The notes under the pieces are model-generated. The model made no database searches. It was given only the letters and a program-made list of their open reading frames with translations, and was not told where the DNA came from. Below are positions 15,285-24,126 of a stretch of DNA of 50,654 nt, piece by piece. The stretch comes from DATBHZ01 sp036557185 (GTDB lineage: Bacteria; Actinomycetota; Acidimicrobiia; IMCC26256; JAENVU01). The stretch lies in the NCBI GenBank assembly GCA_036557185.1, contig DATBHZ010000029.1, positions 1 to 50,654 of the forward strand, given 5' to 3'. A program made the position numbers and the translations under genes. Each line of letters begins with the position of its first letter. Within the stretch, counting starts at the first letter, position 1.

Positions 15285-17018
15285 TTGGACCCCGGCGATC
15301 GCGCCGACGCGACCGGTTCCGGCCCCATGGCGCCCGGGCGGCGCCCCCGAAGGAGTACGGCGCAGATGCTCAGGCGTTACGCGCCGTTCCTCGCCGTCGT
15401 GGTCGTCGCCATCGTGGTGATCATCCTCGTCGGCCGGTCGGGTGGCGGGTCGAGCAAGAAGCACTCCTCCGCTCCCGTCCAGACCGGGCCGAGCACCGCT
15501 CCGGTCGTGTTCTCGCCGGCGAACAAGAGCAAGGTCCACTGGGGCCCGAACTGCGACACGACCCGAGGCACGGTCGCGGTCCCGCTCACCTACGCACCGC
15601 CCTGCGTCGCGCCCTTCACCGGGAACAACGGCGGCGCGACCGCCCCGGGAGTGACGAAGACCACCATCACGATCGCGCTGTACCAGGGTCAGCCCGATGT
15701 CGTGCAGGAGAACTTCTTCAAGCGGTCGGGATCGGACACGTCCCTGGCGGCCGAGCGCGAGACCACCGAGCAGTACATCAAGTTCTTCGAGGCGCACTAC
15801 GAGACATATGGCCGCCACGTCAAGCTCGTCCCGATCAAGGCGACGGGCGCAGCCGACGACGAGGCCGCGGCGAAGGCGGACGCCATCAAGGTCGCCACGC
15901 AGATCCACGCGTTCGCCTCGTTCGGCGGACCGGCCGAGACGAGCGCGTATGCCGACCAGCTCGCCGCGGAAGGTGTCATGTGCCTCGGGCCGTGCATGCT
16001 CGCGTCGACCAACCAGTTCGCGCAGCAGCGCGCGGACCGGATCTGGCTGACCTTCCCGTCGGTCGATCAGCTCACCGCGCACTGGGAGGAGTTCCTCCTC
16101 AACGAGCTCAACAACAGGGACGCCAAGTTCTCGGGAGACCCGACGTTCCACGACAAGAAGCGCGTGTTCGGCGTGATGCGATTCGACGAGAACTTCGCAG
16201 GCATCGATCAAGCAGGAGCGAAGTTCGTCAAGGAGCTGAAGCGCAAGGGTGTGAACATCGCGGCCGACGTGCCCTATCCCCTCGACCTCTCACGGTCGGA
16301 GGAGATCGCCCGCAACGCGATCGCGAAGTTCAAGCACGCGAAGGTCACGACGGTCATCTTCGCGGGCGATCCCCTCATGCCCTCGTCGCTGACCAAGGAA
16401 GCCACGCTGCAGAAGTTCTTCCCCGAATGGGTCCTCCTCGGCGCCGCGTACACCGACACGACGCTCTTCGGCCGCACGTACGACCAGCGCCAGTGGACGC
16501 ATGCGTTCGGTGTGTCGAGCCTTCCGGTCCACGTGCCGGAGAGCGCGGATCCGCTCGCGCAGGTTCTCGTCTGGCAGTCGGGCGAGCCGCCCGCCGCGAA
16601 GACCTTCCGCGATGTGGTCCAGGCGCCGCTGATCTTCTTCACCGGTCTGCACCTCGCAGGTCCGAGACTGACCGACGAGACGTTCCGCGAAGGGCTCTTC
16701 CGCTATCCCTCGCGCGCGACGAACCCGACCGAGTTCCATCTCTCGTGGGGCAACCACGGCATCTGGCCGTACACGGATTACTTCGGCGGTGACGACACGA
16801 CGCTGATCTGGTGGAACCCGAACGCGTACGGCACCGACGAGGTGGAGAACCCAGGGAAAGGCATGTGGGAGTACTCGAACGGGGGGAAGCGCTACCTGCC
16901 CGGTCAGTGGCCAACGGGCGAGCCGAACGTGTTCGACCCCGCGACGTCGGTGACGCAGTTCACCACGCTCCCTCCCGGTCAGCGCCCGCCGAGCTATCCG
17001 TCGCCGGCGTCACACTGA
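15285..17018 (+). CDS. ABC transporter substrate-binding protein (Liv type), paralogue 2
   Basis: 577 residues from a TTG start with GGGAGGAGCAGG just upstream. It has the same architecture as the preceding protein: basic N-terminus, one membrane helix (about 31-49), Ser/Gly linker, then VHWGPNCD...NGGATAPGVT and a type I binding-protein core with TTVIFAGDPLMPSSLTKEA. Both share C-terminal motifs DTTLIWWNPNA / DAGLIWWNPTA and PPSYPSPA. The pair arose by tandem duplication; the ligand pockets may differ. It is likely the last gene of the importer cluster. It overlaps the convergent acyltransferase gene by nine bases. Confidence 0.85.
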   Translation: MDPGDRADATGSGPMAPGRRPRRSTAQMLRRYAPFLAVVVVAIVVIILVGRSGGGSSKKHSSAPVQTGPSTAPVVFSPANKSKVHWGPNCDTTRGTVAVPLTYAPPCVAPFTGNNGGATAPGVTKTTITIALYQGQPDVVQENFFKRSGSDTSLAAERETTEQYIKFFEAHYETYGRHVKLVPIKATGAADDEAAAKADAIKVATQIHAFASFGGPAETSAYADQLAAEGVMCLGPCMLASTNQFAQQRADRIWLTFPSVDQLTAHWEEFLLNELNNRDAKFSGDPTFHDKKRVFGVMRFDENFAGIDQAGAKFVKELKRKGVNIAADVPYPLDLSRSEEIARNAIAKFKHAKVTTVIFAGDPLMPSSLTKEATLQKFFPEWVLLGAAYTDTTLFGRTYDQRQWTHAFGVSSLPVHVPESADPLAQVLVWQSGEPPAAKTFRDVVQAPLIFFTGLHLAGPRLTDETFREGLFRYPSRATNPTEFHLSWGNHGIWPYTDYFGGDDTTLIWWNPNAYGTDEVENPGKGMWEYSNGGKRYLPGQWPTGEPNVFDPATSVTQFTTLPPGQRPPSYPSPASH

Positions 17019-17624
17019 ACCCCACTTCCCGGTGCGCTCGTCGTAAGCCCGGACGACGCGCGCCGGGTTCCCGACCGCGACGGTGAACGAAGGGATCTCG
17101 CCGCTCACGACAGCACCCGCGCCGATGACGACGTGCTCGCCGATGCTCGCACCCGGGAGCACCACCGAGCCGTGGCCCAGCCACGACCCGGGCCCGACGA
17201 CGACCGGCCGCGGCTCCGCGAACTGCCGGCCGATGCTGAGCGCGACGTCCTCGTAGCCGTGGTTCGCATCGGTGATGTACACGTGATGACCCGTGAACAC
17301 GCCGTCACCGATCTCGACCGACAGGTGTCCGACGATCCCGCTGCCCTTCCCGATCAGCACGTCGTCGCCGATCGCGACCACCGTCGCGCGCTCGGGTACG
17401 TGGCCGGGCGCGACACCGGCCGAGAGCGTGGCGTAGGGCCCGATCGTCGTACGGGAGCCGATACGGATGTACTGCTCGCCGTACAGAGCGACCGTGGGGA
17501 AGAGGATCCCGCTGCCCCCACCGAACGCCGCGAACCGCCGCGCGCGACGCGAGCTCGGACCGATCGCGGCCTGGCGCGCGAACCAGCTCCACGCCGCGTT
17601 GGAAGGTCCGGACAGCCCGCGCAC
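17010..17624 (-). CDS. Left-handed beta-helix (hexapeptide) acyltransferase
   Basis: 204 residues from a GTG start with TACCGT six bases upstream (leaderless pattern). Repeats of the [LIV]-G-x4 type run through most of the chain (RIGSRTTIGPYATL, VAIGDDVLIGKGSGIVG, VEIGDGVFTGHHVYI), followed by the acceptor-site segment ITDANHGYED and VVVGPGSWLGHGSVVLPGASIGEHVVIGAG. This is the WbbJ/maltose-O-acetyltransferase-like group, which transfers acetyl or other acyl groups from CoA or ACP to sugars or other hydroxyls. The stretch of about 50 residues before the helix is not typical. Acceptor unknown; it may modify a cell-envelope sugar. Confidence 0.85.
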   Translation of the reverse strand: MRGLSGPSNAAWSWFARQAAIGPSSRRARRFAAFGGGSGILFPTVALYGEQYIRIGSRTTIGPYATLSAGVAPGHVPERATVVAIGDDVLIGKGSGIVGHLSVEIGDGVFTGHHVYITDANHGYEDVALSIGRQFAEPRPVVVGPGSWLGHGSVVLPGASIGEHVVIGAGAVVSGEIPSFTVAVGNPARVVRAYDERTGKWGSV

Positions 17625-17630
17625 CGGGCC

Positions 17631-17636
17631 ACGGTA
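17631..17636 (-). promoter_or_regulatory. Leaderless -10 box (TACCGT)
   Basis: TACCGT on the minus strand ends six bases before the GTG at 17624; no Shine-Dalgarno is present in the gap. Confidence 0.4.
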
Positions 17637-17675
17637 GCCGGGCGCCGCTCGGCGACTGCAGCCGTGTCATGCCTC

Positions 17676-18650
17676 CTAGCGGCGCAGCGTACGGCGAGCG
17701 CGCCGATAGATCGTGAACAGCGCGCCGAAGGCGACCAGGAAGAGAAAGATCGCGAAGTACACGAGAGCGGGCGGCCAATCCGACGGGCTGCTCGACGACG
17801 AGGACTTCGTGCTGGCCGGCTCGGGCCTCGAGACGTCGAAGGAGTTGATGTTGACGCTGCGCAGGTCGGGCGCGGTGACGAGCACGCGCAGACTCGACCC
17901 GTCGGGCGCGGCGTCGATCCCCTCGCCCTCCCCCGCGATCGGCGGTGCGGAGCCGACGTCCGTGACCGCGCCGGTCCGGGAATCGACGCGGTAGATGCCG
18001 TTGTGGCCGTCATCCGTGGACAGCCAGATCGCACCGCCTCCGACCGACGCGCCCTGGACGCGGTGGAGGAGCCGGCTCAGGCGGAGCGGTTTGATCGGCT
18101 CCCACCCGGCGCGCACGTCGTACCGCAGCAGCGCGTCGCCGTCGAAGTGGTCCATCGTGTACGCGATGCCGGAGTCGCGGTCGACGGCGACGAACGAGTT
18201 CTCGTGCTGGGGAACCTCACGGGCGGCGAGGAAGCGCAATGAGCCGGCGTCGTACTCGGCCATGAGCTGGTGCCCGAGGTTGTAGTTCGGCTGCTCGATC
18301 GGCGCGTAGAGCGTCGGCCCCTCGATGTCGATGTCGCCGACGTGGTTGTAGCCGCGGGCCGCCCAGACGGCAGGGATGGCGTTCGGGACGGCGAGCGTCG
18401 CTCCTGTGAGGTCCGGCTCGAGCCGGCCGAGCGCGAACTGCCCGGACACGACCCACCCGTCAGCCGCGCGCGCGATGCCCTGGTTGTAGATCGGCGGGAT
18501 CCGAACGGTGCTCTCGAGGTGCGCAACCGGGTCCGACCCCGCCGCGTGTGCCTGGGCGCTCGCGACACAGCCCAGGAGCACGGCCGTCGCCGCAGCGGCG
18601 AGGCCGCGACGAACCACGCGGACGGCGTCGGCGCGCAGACCAGGCGTCAC
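17676..18650 (-). CDS. Exported, C-terminally membrane-anchored protein of unknown function
   Basis: 324 residues from a GTG that overlaps the stop of the upstream acyl-CoA synthetase (GTGA). An N-terminal signal peptide (basic residues, then GLAAAATAVLLGCVASAQAHA) is followed by an extracellular part with repeated strand-turn segments such as GIAYTMDHFDGDALLRYD, GGAIWLSTDDGHNGIYRVDS and GIDAAPDGSSLRVLVTAP, suggesting a beta-propeller. A Ser-rich stalk leads to one membrane helix (PPALVYFAIFLFLVAFGALF) and a basic tail, so it faces outward while anchored. I do not recognise a named family. Being cotranscribed with an acyl-CoA synthetase suggests a link to lipid or envelope metabolism. Confidence 0.8.
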   Translation of the reverse strand: MTPGLRADAVRVVRRGLAAAATAVLLGCVASAQAHAAGSDPVAHLESTVRIPPIYNQGIARAADGWVVSGQFALGRLEPDLTGATLAVPNAIPAVWAARGYNHVGDIDIEGPTLYAPIEQPNYNLGHQLMAEYDAGSLRFLAAREVPQHENSFVAVDRDSGIAYTMDHFDGDALLRYDVRAGWEPIKPLRLSRLLHRVQGASVGGGAIWLSTDDGHNGIYRVDSRTGAVTDVGSAPPIAGEGEGIDAAPDGSSLRVLVTAPDLRSVNINSFDVSRPEPASTKSSSSSSPSDWPPALVYFAIFLFLVAFGALFTIYRRARRTLRR

Positions 18651-20098
18651 AGGGCGAGATCGCCGAGCTCGCCCGCCAGCGCGCGCTTGTCGACCTTCTG
18701 CATGGGTGAGCGCGGGAGCGGGTTGCTCCGGATCACGAGACGGCGTGGCTGCTTGTAGTCGGCGAGCCTGTTCGCGACGAACGCTCGGGCGACATCGAGC
18801 TCGAGCGCCGGCGCGCCTTCCCGTAGGCGCACGACGGCACAGATGTCCTGGCCGAGGATCGCATGCGGGATGCCGAGCACGGCCACCTCGACGACGTCAG
18901 GATGCTCCGCGAGCGCGTCCTCGACCTCGATCGAGAAGACGTTGTAACCACCGCGGATGATCATGTCCTTCTTGCGGTCGACGAGGTACAGGTAGCCGTC
19001 GTCGTCGAGGTAGCCGAGATCCCCCGAGTGGACCCAGCCGTCGCGCCAGGTCTCCGCGCTCGCCACCGGGTCGTTCCAGTACTCGCGCCGCCCTCCCCCG
19101 ATGCGGATCGCCACCTCACCGATCTCACCGACCGGCAGCTCGCCACCGTCGTCGTCGAGGATCCGCAGGGCGACCCCGTCAACGGGCTTGCCGACGGATC
19201 CCGGCCGCGCGAGCGCCTCGCCGGGCGGCATCGTGCACGCCGATCCACCACCCTCTGTGAGGCCATAGCCGTTGCACAGCATCGCCTTCGGGAACGCCTC
19301 GGCGAGCGCCGCAACGGCGTGCGTGGGCGTCGGCGCGCTCCCGTACAGCACCATGCGCACCGAGCTCCCGTCGACGGCACCGAGCACACCCGACTCGATC
19401 AACAGCAGGATGTGCGCGGGCACCATGAGCAGCCAGGCGGGCCGCTCCGACCCGATCAGCTCCCCGAAGCGTTGCGCGTCGAAATCGGGGAGCGCGACGT
19501 TCGTGAGGCCGTACCGCAGCGCCATGAGCATCGCGCCGTAGCTCCCGAAAGCGGTCGGGAGCGGGATGGACTGCAGCAGACGCATCTCACGCTCGAAGGG
19601 CGCCGCCTTGTTGACGAGCACGTTGTCGTGTGTGCTCGCGACGCCCTTCGGGAGCCCGGTCGTGCCCGACGTGTAGAGGATGTCGGCGATGTCGGTGCCT
19701 TCGATCGGAGCCTGCATCGGTCGCGCATCCCGGGCCAAGCCCTCGACGTCCACCGGCTCCGTGATGACGACCTTCGGCTCGCAGTTCTCGACGATGTGGT
19801 CGACCTCACGCTTGGCATACCGCGGGTTGACCGGGACCACGATCGCGCCCGCCTTGTGCGCCGCGAAGTACGCGACCTCGAACGAGCACGCTTCGGCAGG
19901 CGGCAGGCGCAGCATCACACGGTCGCCCGGGCGCACACCTTGCTCCTCGACCAGACGGCGCGCGAGGCCGTCCGAGGCCTGGTCCCAGAGCCGGAACGTG
20001 AGCACCTCGACAGGACCGTCGGCGCGATGCACGCGCAGCGCAACGCGGTCCGGATACGCGTGCGCGGTGCCGCGCAGCTCGTCGGGCACGATGGGCAC
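18647..20098 (-). CDS. Acyl-CoA synthetase / acid-CoA ligase (AMP-forming)
   Basis: 483 residues from a GTG start, short for the family (500-550) because the N-terminal subdomain is compact. Motifs in order: P-loop ILYTSGTTGLPKG (about 140-152), A5 NGYGLTEGGGS, A7 GWVHSGDLG, A8 LVDRKKDMIIRGGYNVFS, and the C-terminal Lys region PRSPMQKVDKRAL. It activates a carboxylic acid to its CoA ester. TAGCTT lies six bases before the start codon with no Shine-Dalgarno. It is cotranscribed with the anchored exported protein downstream and divergent from a binding-protein-like gene across only 30 bases. Substrate not predictable. Confidence 0.88.
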   Translation of the reverse strand: MPIVPDELRGTAHAYPDRVALRVHRADGPVEVLTFRLWDQASDGLARRLVEEQGVRPGDRVMLRLPPAEACSFEVAYFAAHKAGAIVVPVNPRYAKREVDHIVENCEPKVVITEPVDVEGLARDARPMQAPIEGTDIADILYTSGTTGLPKGVASTHDNVLVNKAAPFEREMRLLQSIPLPTAFGSYGAMLMALRYGLTNVALPDFDAQRFGELIGSERPAWLLMVPAHILLLIESGVLGAVDGSSVRMVLYGSAPTPTHAVAALAEAFPKAMLCNGYGLTEGGGSACTMPPGEALARPGSVGKPVDGVALRILDDDGGELPVGEIGEVAIRIGGGRREYWNDPVASAETWRDGWVHSGDLGYLDDDGYLYLVDRKKDMIIRGGYNVFSIEVEDALAEHPDVVEVAVLGIPHAILGQDICAVVRLREGAPALELDVARAFVANRLADYKQPRRLVIRSNPLPRSPMQKVDKRALAGELGDLAL

Positions 20099-20104
20099 CC
20101 TCAG

Positions 20105-20120
20105 AAGCTAGCCATAGACT
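20105..20120. promoter_or_regulatory. Back-to-back leaderless promoters in a 30-bp spacer
   Basis: Minus-strand TAGCTT (20105-20110) ends six bases before GTG 20098; plus-strand TAGACT (20115-20120) ends eight bases before GTG 20129. The two -10 boxes are four bases apart, so each promoter's -35 region lies inside or beyond the other gene's start. Confidence 0.5.
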
Positions 20121-20128
20121 CCCCGCCC

Positions 20129-21148
20129 GTGCGTGTAGGGCTCTTGTTCGACTTTCCGCAACGCGATGGCGGCGACTCGCTCGAGCACGCCATCCGGCTG
20201 GGCCTCGACTCCGTGGCCGCCTTCGACGGCGACGTCGAGTTCGTGCGCGAGGCGCGACAAGGCCATCCCGCCGGGAGCGCGGACGACGTCGTCGAGGGCT
20301 TTCAGGTGCTCGACGCGGCTGGTGTCGATCTCATCGTCGGCCCGTCCATCTCCGACAACGCGCTTGCCGCGCGCGATGCGGCCGACAGAGCGGAGCTCGC
20401 GTCGATCAACTACTCGGGCGGTGAGCGCACGCGCTCCAGCTGGATGTTCCACTACCAGGTGGGATCACTCGAGGAAGAGCCGCCGGTCTTGATCGCACGG
20501 CTCGCGCAACGCGGGTACGGACGCATCGGTGTGATCCATGATGCATCGGTCGTGGGCGACCGCTACCGCGAGTGCCTCGGTTGGGCGGCGGCCGCGCAGG
20601 GCCTCGAGATCGTGGCGTCGGTCCCGATCTCCCCCGTCGCCGACGACGTCGCGGACGCCGTGGCGACCGTGCGTGCGTCGTCGCCCGACGCGCTGGTCTA
20701 TCTGGGCCTCGGCGCTGCATCGCACAACGTCGCCCTCGCGCTCGGGGACTGGAAGGTCCCCGTGGTGGCCAACTCCGCCTTGATGTTCGGCTACGCCATG
20801 CCCGACTGGCGCGACGCGTGGGCGGGCTGGGAATACATCGACACGATCGCCGACGACAACCAGCAGCGCGCCGCGCTCGCTGCCCTCGACAAGCGAGCGG
20901 CAGGAGGACCGATCGGCTGTGCCGCGTACGACATGGGCCGGCTCGTCGGCGAGGCGCACGCACGCGCCGACCGTCACGACCGTGCAGGGTTGCGCGAGGG
21001 GCTCGAGCGCGTGAAGCAGCTGCCCGCGAGCTCCGGGTACGAGGGGACGCTGATCGGTTTCGGCGTGTGCGATCGCGCAGCGCTGAAGGGGCACTTCCTG
21101 GTGCTCCGCGAGTGGCGCGGCGGCAAGACCGTCCAGGTCGAGCGCTGA
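20129..21148 (+). CDS. Binding-protein-like domain without a signal peptide
   Basis: 339 residues from the GTG at 20129, chosen because the leaderless -10 box points at it. It begins directly with the first strand of a type I periplasmic binding fold (MRVGLLFDFPQRDGG) and continues with GVDLIVGPSISDNALAARDAA, YGRIGVIHDASVVGDRYREC and SSPDALVYLGLGAASHNVA, the pattern of the Peripla_BP_6 / Liv-binding-protein family. No secretion signal, lipobox or membrane helix is present, so it is predicted to stay in the cytoplasm. No DNA-binding or enzyme domain is attached. It may be an intracellular ligand sensor or chaperone-like binder. The oxidoreductase gene begins 16 bases downstream and is probably cotranscribed. 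Confidence 0.8.
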   Translation: MRVGLLFDFPQRDGGDSLEHAIRLGLDSVAAFDGDVEFVREARQGHPAGSADDVVEGFQVLDAAGVDLIVGPSISDNALAARDAADRAELASINYSGGERTRSSWMFHYQVGSLEEEPPVLIARLAQRGYGRIGVIHDASVVGDRYRECLGWAAAAQGLEIVASVPISPVADDVADAVATVRASSPDALVYLGLGAASHNVALALGDWKVPVVANSALMFGYAMPDWRDAWAGWEYIDTIADDNQQRAALAALDKRAAGGPIGCAAYDMGRLVGEAHARADRHDRAGLREGLERVKQLPASSGYEGTLIGFGVCDRAALKGHFLVLREWRGGKTVQVER

Positions 21149-21164
21149 ATCGGAAGGCAGGGAG

Positions 21165-22307
21165 ATGGATCGGGTTCGGATCGGGATCGTCGGCACCGGG
21201 AACATCGCGCAGCTCAATGTCCGCGGATACCTGCAACACCCGCAATGCGACGTCGTCGCAGTCTGCGACCCCCGCCGCGAGGTGGCGGAGGCGAGCGCAC
21301 GGGCGTGGTCGGTTCCCAACGTCTACGACAAGCTCGACGATCTCCTTGCCGACGACGAGATCGACGCTGTCGAGATCCTGACGCCGACGAACCTGCACCA
21401 CGCGCACGTGCTCGCAGCCGCGCGCGCGGGCAAGCACGTCTCCTGCCAGAAGCCGATAGGCAACTCCGTCGCCGAAGGGCGCGAGATGGTCGCCGCATGT
21501 GCAGACGCGGGCGTCGTCTTCCGGGTCAGTGAGTGCTGCTTCCACTACCCGCCCCTGGTGAAGGCCAAGGAGCTGGTCGCCGACGGCGCGATCGGCACCC
21601 CGTCGATGATCCGCATCAAGACCCTCGTGGGCGACACCGACTCCGAGTTCCAGCGGGGGCTCCAGCCCGAGGGCTACGTCTGGCGGTTCAACGAGCAGAG
21701 CCCCGGAGGACACCTCTTCGACGACATGGCGCACAAGTACGCGCTCGCGCTCTGGCTCACCGACGACGACATCCGAAGCGTGCAGGCTGTCGTCCGCAAG
21801 GCACCGCTGTTCTTCGAGGCACCGATGGCCGCGATCTTCGAATACGGCCGCGACGACCTCGTGGGCACGATGGAGGTTGCGTACGCGCCGAAGATGTACA
21901 TCCGGAGCAAGTACTACGGCGCGGAGGAGTTCTTCGAGATCCAGGGCGACGCGGGCCTGGTCAAGGTCAACCGCTGCATCGGCGAGATGACCGACGAGTC
22001 GCCGCTGATCCTGTACCGCGGGGACGGTGTCGCCGAGACCTTCTCCAAGGTCGACTCCGACTGGGGCGAGGGCTTTGTCCGGTCGTCGCGCCACTTCGTC
22101 GACGCGCTGCTCGAGGGCCGCACGGATCCCGAGATGAGCGGCGACCTCGCGATCAAGGCGCTCCAGCTCTGCTTCGCCGTCTACGAGGCGTCGAACACCC
22201 GCGCGCCCGCCGTTCCGGCCGATATCACAGGCTCCGTCTCGCCGCCCTGGTGGCCGAAGACCCCCGAGGAGCTCATGGACGACGTCAAGAAGCTCGGCTT
22301 GATCTAG
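21165..22307 (+). CDS. Gfo/Idh/MocA-family oxidoreductase
   Basis: 380 residues, ATG start with GGCAGGGAG just before it. The N-terminal Rossmann domain starts RIGIVGTGNIAQLNVRGY and contains ILTPTNLHHAHVLAAARAGKHVSCQKPIG, the family's EKP-type motif with Gln-Lys-Pro in place of Glu-Lys-Pro. The C-terminal domain carries GGHLFDDMAHKYALALWL, corresponding to the usual GxxxDxxxH active-site helix. Members oxidise or reduce sugars, inositols or related alcohols with NAD(P). It is in an operon with the cytoplasmic binding-protein-like gene, which could bind the same compound. Substrate unknown. Confidence 0.88.
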   Translation: MDRVRIGIVGTGNIAQLNVRGYLQHPQCDVVAVCDPRREVAEASARAWSVPNVYDKLDDLLADDEIDAVEILTPTNLHHAHVLAAARAGKHVSCQKPIGNSVAEGREMVAACADAGVVFRVSECCFHYPPLVKAKELVADGAIGTPSMIRIKTLVGDTDSEFQRGLQPEGYVWRFNEQSPGGHLFDDMAHKYALALWLTDDDIRSVQAVVRKAPLFFEAPMAAIFEYGRDDLVGTMEVAYAPKMYIRSKYYGAEEFFEIQGDAGLVKVNRCIGEMTDESPLILYRGDGVAETFSKVDSDWGEGFVRSSRHFVDALLEGRTDPEMSGDLAIKALQLCFAVYEASNTRAPAVPADITGSVSPPWWPKTPEELMDDVKKLGLI

Positions 22308-22313
22308 GACGGG

Positions 22314-23189
22314 TCAGGCGGAGCGGCGCTTGGCCGGGGCGCGCTTGGCGGTCTTCTTGGTCGTCTTCTTCGAGGCGGCGCGCTTCGCGGTCGTCTTTCG
22401 CCGCGGCGGACCCTCCCCCGAGCGCTCGAGGCTCGCCTCGAGCGCAGCCATGAGGTCGAGCACCTTGGCCGGGGCCTCGGGCTCGGGACGGGCGACGATC
22501 TCCTCGCCCGCGGCCTTCTTGTCGATGAGCGCGAGCAGCTCCTCGCGGTACTCGTCGTGGTACTTCGCGGGATCGAAGTCCGTCGACAGGGTCTCGATGA
22601 GCTGGCGAGCCATCTTCAGCTCACGCTCGTTCACCTTCATGCTCTTCGACGGCGCGCCCCCGGCCTTCGCCGCAGGCACGATCTCGTCGGCGTAGCGCAT
22701 CGTCTCCACGCACAGCATCCCGTCGAGCGGCCGGATGGCGACGAGCCGCTCCTTCGCGCGCAGCACGATGCGACCGATCGCGACCTTGTTCATGTCCGTC
22801 ATCGCGTCGACGAGCAGCTTGTAGGCCTTCGACGCCTTCTCGTCGACCATCACGTAGTACGGCGTGTCGAAATACACGGGGTCGATCGCGTCGAGGTCGA
22901 CGAAATCCTCGATGTCGATCGTGTGGCTCGCCTTGGGAGCGAGCGCGTCCAGCTCGTCCTTCTCGACGACCACGTAACGACCCTTGGCGACCTCGTACCC
23001 CTTGACGATCTTGTCCATGGGCACCTCGTCGCCGCTCTTCTCGGAGACGCGCCGGTAGCGGATGCGCGAGCCGGTGCCCTCTTCGAGCTGGTTGAACGAG
23101 ACATCGAGCGACTTCGTGGCCGACATGAGCTTCACCGGCACGGTCACGAGACCGAAGCTGATGTTGCCGGTCCAGATTGCGGTAGGCAC
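22314..23189 (-). CDS. ku: Ku protein (non-homologous end joining)
   Basis: 291 residues from a GTG start with GGAGGGGG upstream. It begins with the bacterial Ku hallmark AIWTGNISFGLVTVPVKL and continues through YRRVSEKSGDEVP, KGRYVVVEKDELDAL and AIGRIVLRAKERLVAIRP. The last 35 residues are a Lys/Arg/Ala-rich tail (TTAKRAASKKTTKKTAKR), as in actinobacterial Ku proteins with a DNA-binding extension. Ku homodimers encircle double-strand DNA ends and recruit LigD. It is divergent from the LigD polymerase-domain gene across 49 bases, a functional pairing. The ligase domain must be encoded elsewhere. Confidence 0.96.
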   Translation of the reverse strand: MPTAIWTGNISFGLVTVPVKLMSATKSLDVSFNQLEEGTGSRIRYRRVSEKSGDEVPMDKIVKGYEVAKGRYVVVEKDELDALAPKASHTIDIEDFVDLDAIDPVYFDTPYYVMVDEKASKAYKLLVDAMTDMNKVAIGRIVLRAKERLVAIRPLDGMLCVETMRYADEIVPAAKAGGAPSKSMKVNERELKMARQLIETLSTDFDPAKYHDEYREELLALIDKKAAGEEIVARPEPEAPAKVLDLMAALEASLERSGEGPPRRKTTAKRAASKKTTKKTAKRAPAKRRSA

Positions 23190-23226
23190 GACGGAGCCCC
23201 CTCCGGTCCTTCAGGTTCAGGACCAC

Positions 23227-23232
23227 TAGGTT
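23227..23232 (+). promoter_or_regulatory. Leaderless -10 box (TAGGTT)
   Basis: TAGGTT ends six bases before the GTG at 23239; no ribosome binding site lies between. This decides the GTG as the start of the LigD-polymerase gene. Confidence 0.45.
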
Positions 23233-23238
23233 CGCACA

Positions 23239-24126
23239 GTGGCCGAGGTGCGGGTTCACGTCGACGGCCGGGAGCTCACCCTCTCGAACCTCCAAAAGGT
23301 CCTGTTTCCGGGGCCTGGGACCACCAAAGCCGCGGTGGTCGACTACTACTCCCGCATCGCACCGACGATGGTCGGACACCTTCGGGACCGCGCGGTGACC
23401 CTTGTCCGATACCCGGACGGGGTGGACGGCAAATCCTTCTTCGAGAAGCGATGCCCTCCCTCGGCGCCCGACTGGGTCCGCGTCGGGGGGCGCCTCCACT
23501 CCTGCGTCGTCGACGACGCTGCGACGCTCGTGTGGCTGGCAAACCTCGCGGCACTCGAGCTCCATACGCACCAGCACACGGTCGAGCATCCCGACACGCC
23601 CACGGCGGTCGTCATCGACCTCGATCCTGGCGCGCCGGCCGGCATCCTCGACTGCGCGCGCGTCGCGCTCGAGCTCCACGAGGTGCTCGATCGCTTCGGG
23701 CTGCAGATGGTCGTCAAGACGTCGGGCAGCAAGGGGCTCCACCTCGCGATCCCGCTCAACGTCGCAGGGCACGACGACGAGGAGACGAAGCAATTCGCGC
23801 TCGCCGCCGGCCAGATGCTGAGCGACGCAGCACCGAAGAAGGTCACCGTCTCGATGGCCAAGCGCGATCGCGTCGGGCGGGTGTTCGTGGACTGGAGCCA
23901 GAACGATCGGAACAAGACCACGGTCACCGCGTACTCGATACGCGCGCAGCCCCTCCCCTACGTCTCGACGCCCGTGTCGTGGGACGAGGTCTCCGACGCC
24001 CACGACCGCGCTGATCCCGACGCGCTCGCGTTCACCATCGACGACGTGCTGGCGCGTGTCGACGAGCTCGGCGACCTCTACGAGCCGAACCTGACCGTGG
24101 AGCAGGAGCTCCCGCGTCTGCAATAG
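23239..24126 (+). CDS. Stand-alone LigD-type polymerase/primase domain (NHEJ)
   Basis: 295 residues from GTG. It matches the LigD polymerase module: LTLSNLQKVLFPG at the start, then GKSFFEKRCP, the catalytic Asp pair in VVIDLDPG (about residues 128-135), and KTSGSKGLHLAIPL. These archaeo-eukaryotic-primase-like domains fill gaps with ribonucleotides during end joining. Neither the ligase nor the 3'-phosphoesterase domain of full LigD is attached, so this is the split version with a separate ligase elsewhere. It is divergent from ku, consistent with coordinated DNA-end repair. Confidence 0.93.
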   Translation: MAEVRVHVDGRELTLSNLQKVLFPGPGTTKAAVVDYYSRIAPTMVGHLRDRAVTLVRYPDGVDGKSFFEKRCPPSAPDWVRVGGRLHSCVVDDAATLVWLANLAALELHTHQHTVEHPDTPTAVVIDLDPGAPAGILDCARVALELHEVLDRFGLQMVVKTSGSKGLHLAIPLNVAGHDDEETKQFALAAGQMLSDAAPKKVTVSMAKRDRVGRVFVDWSQNDRNKTTVTAYSIRAQPLPYVSTPVSWDEVSDAHDRADPDALAFTIDDVLARVDELGDLYEPNLTVEQELPRLQ

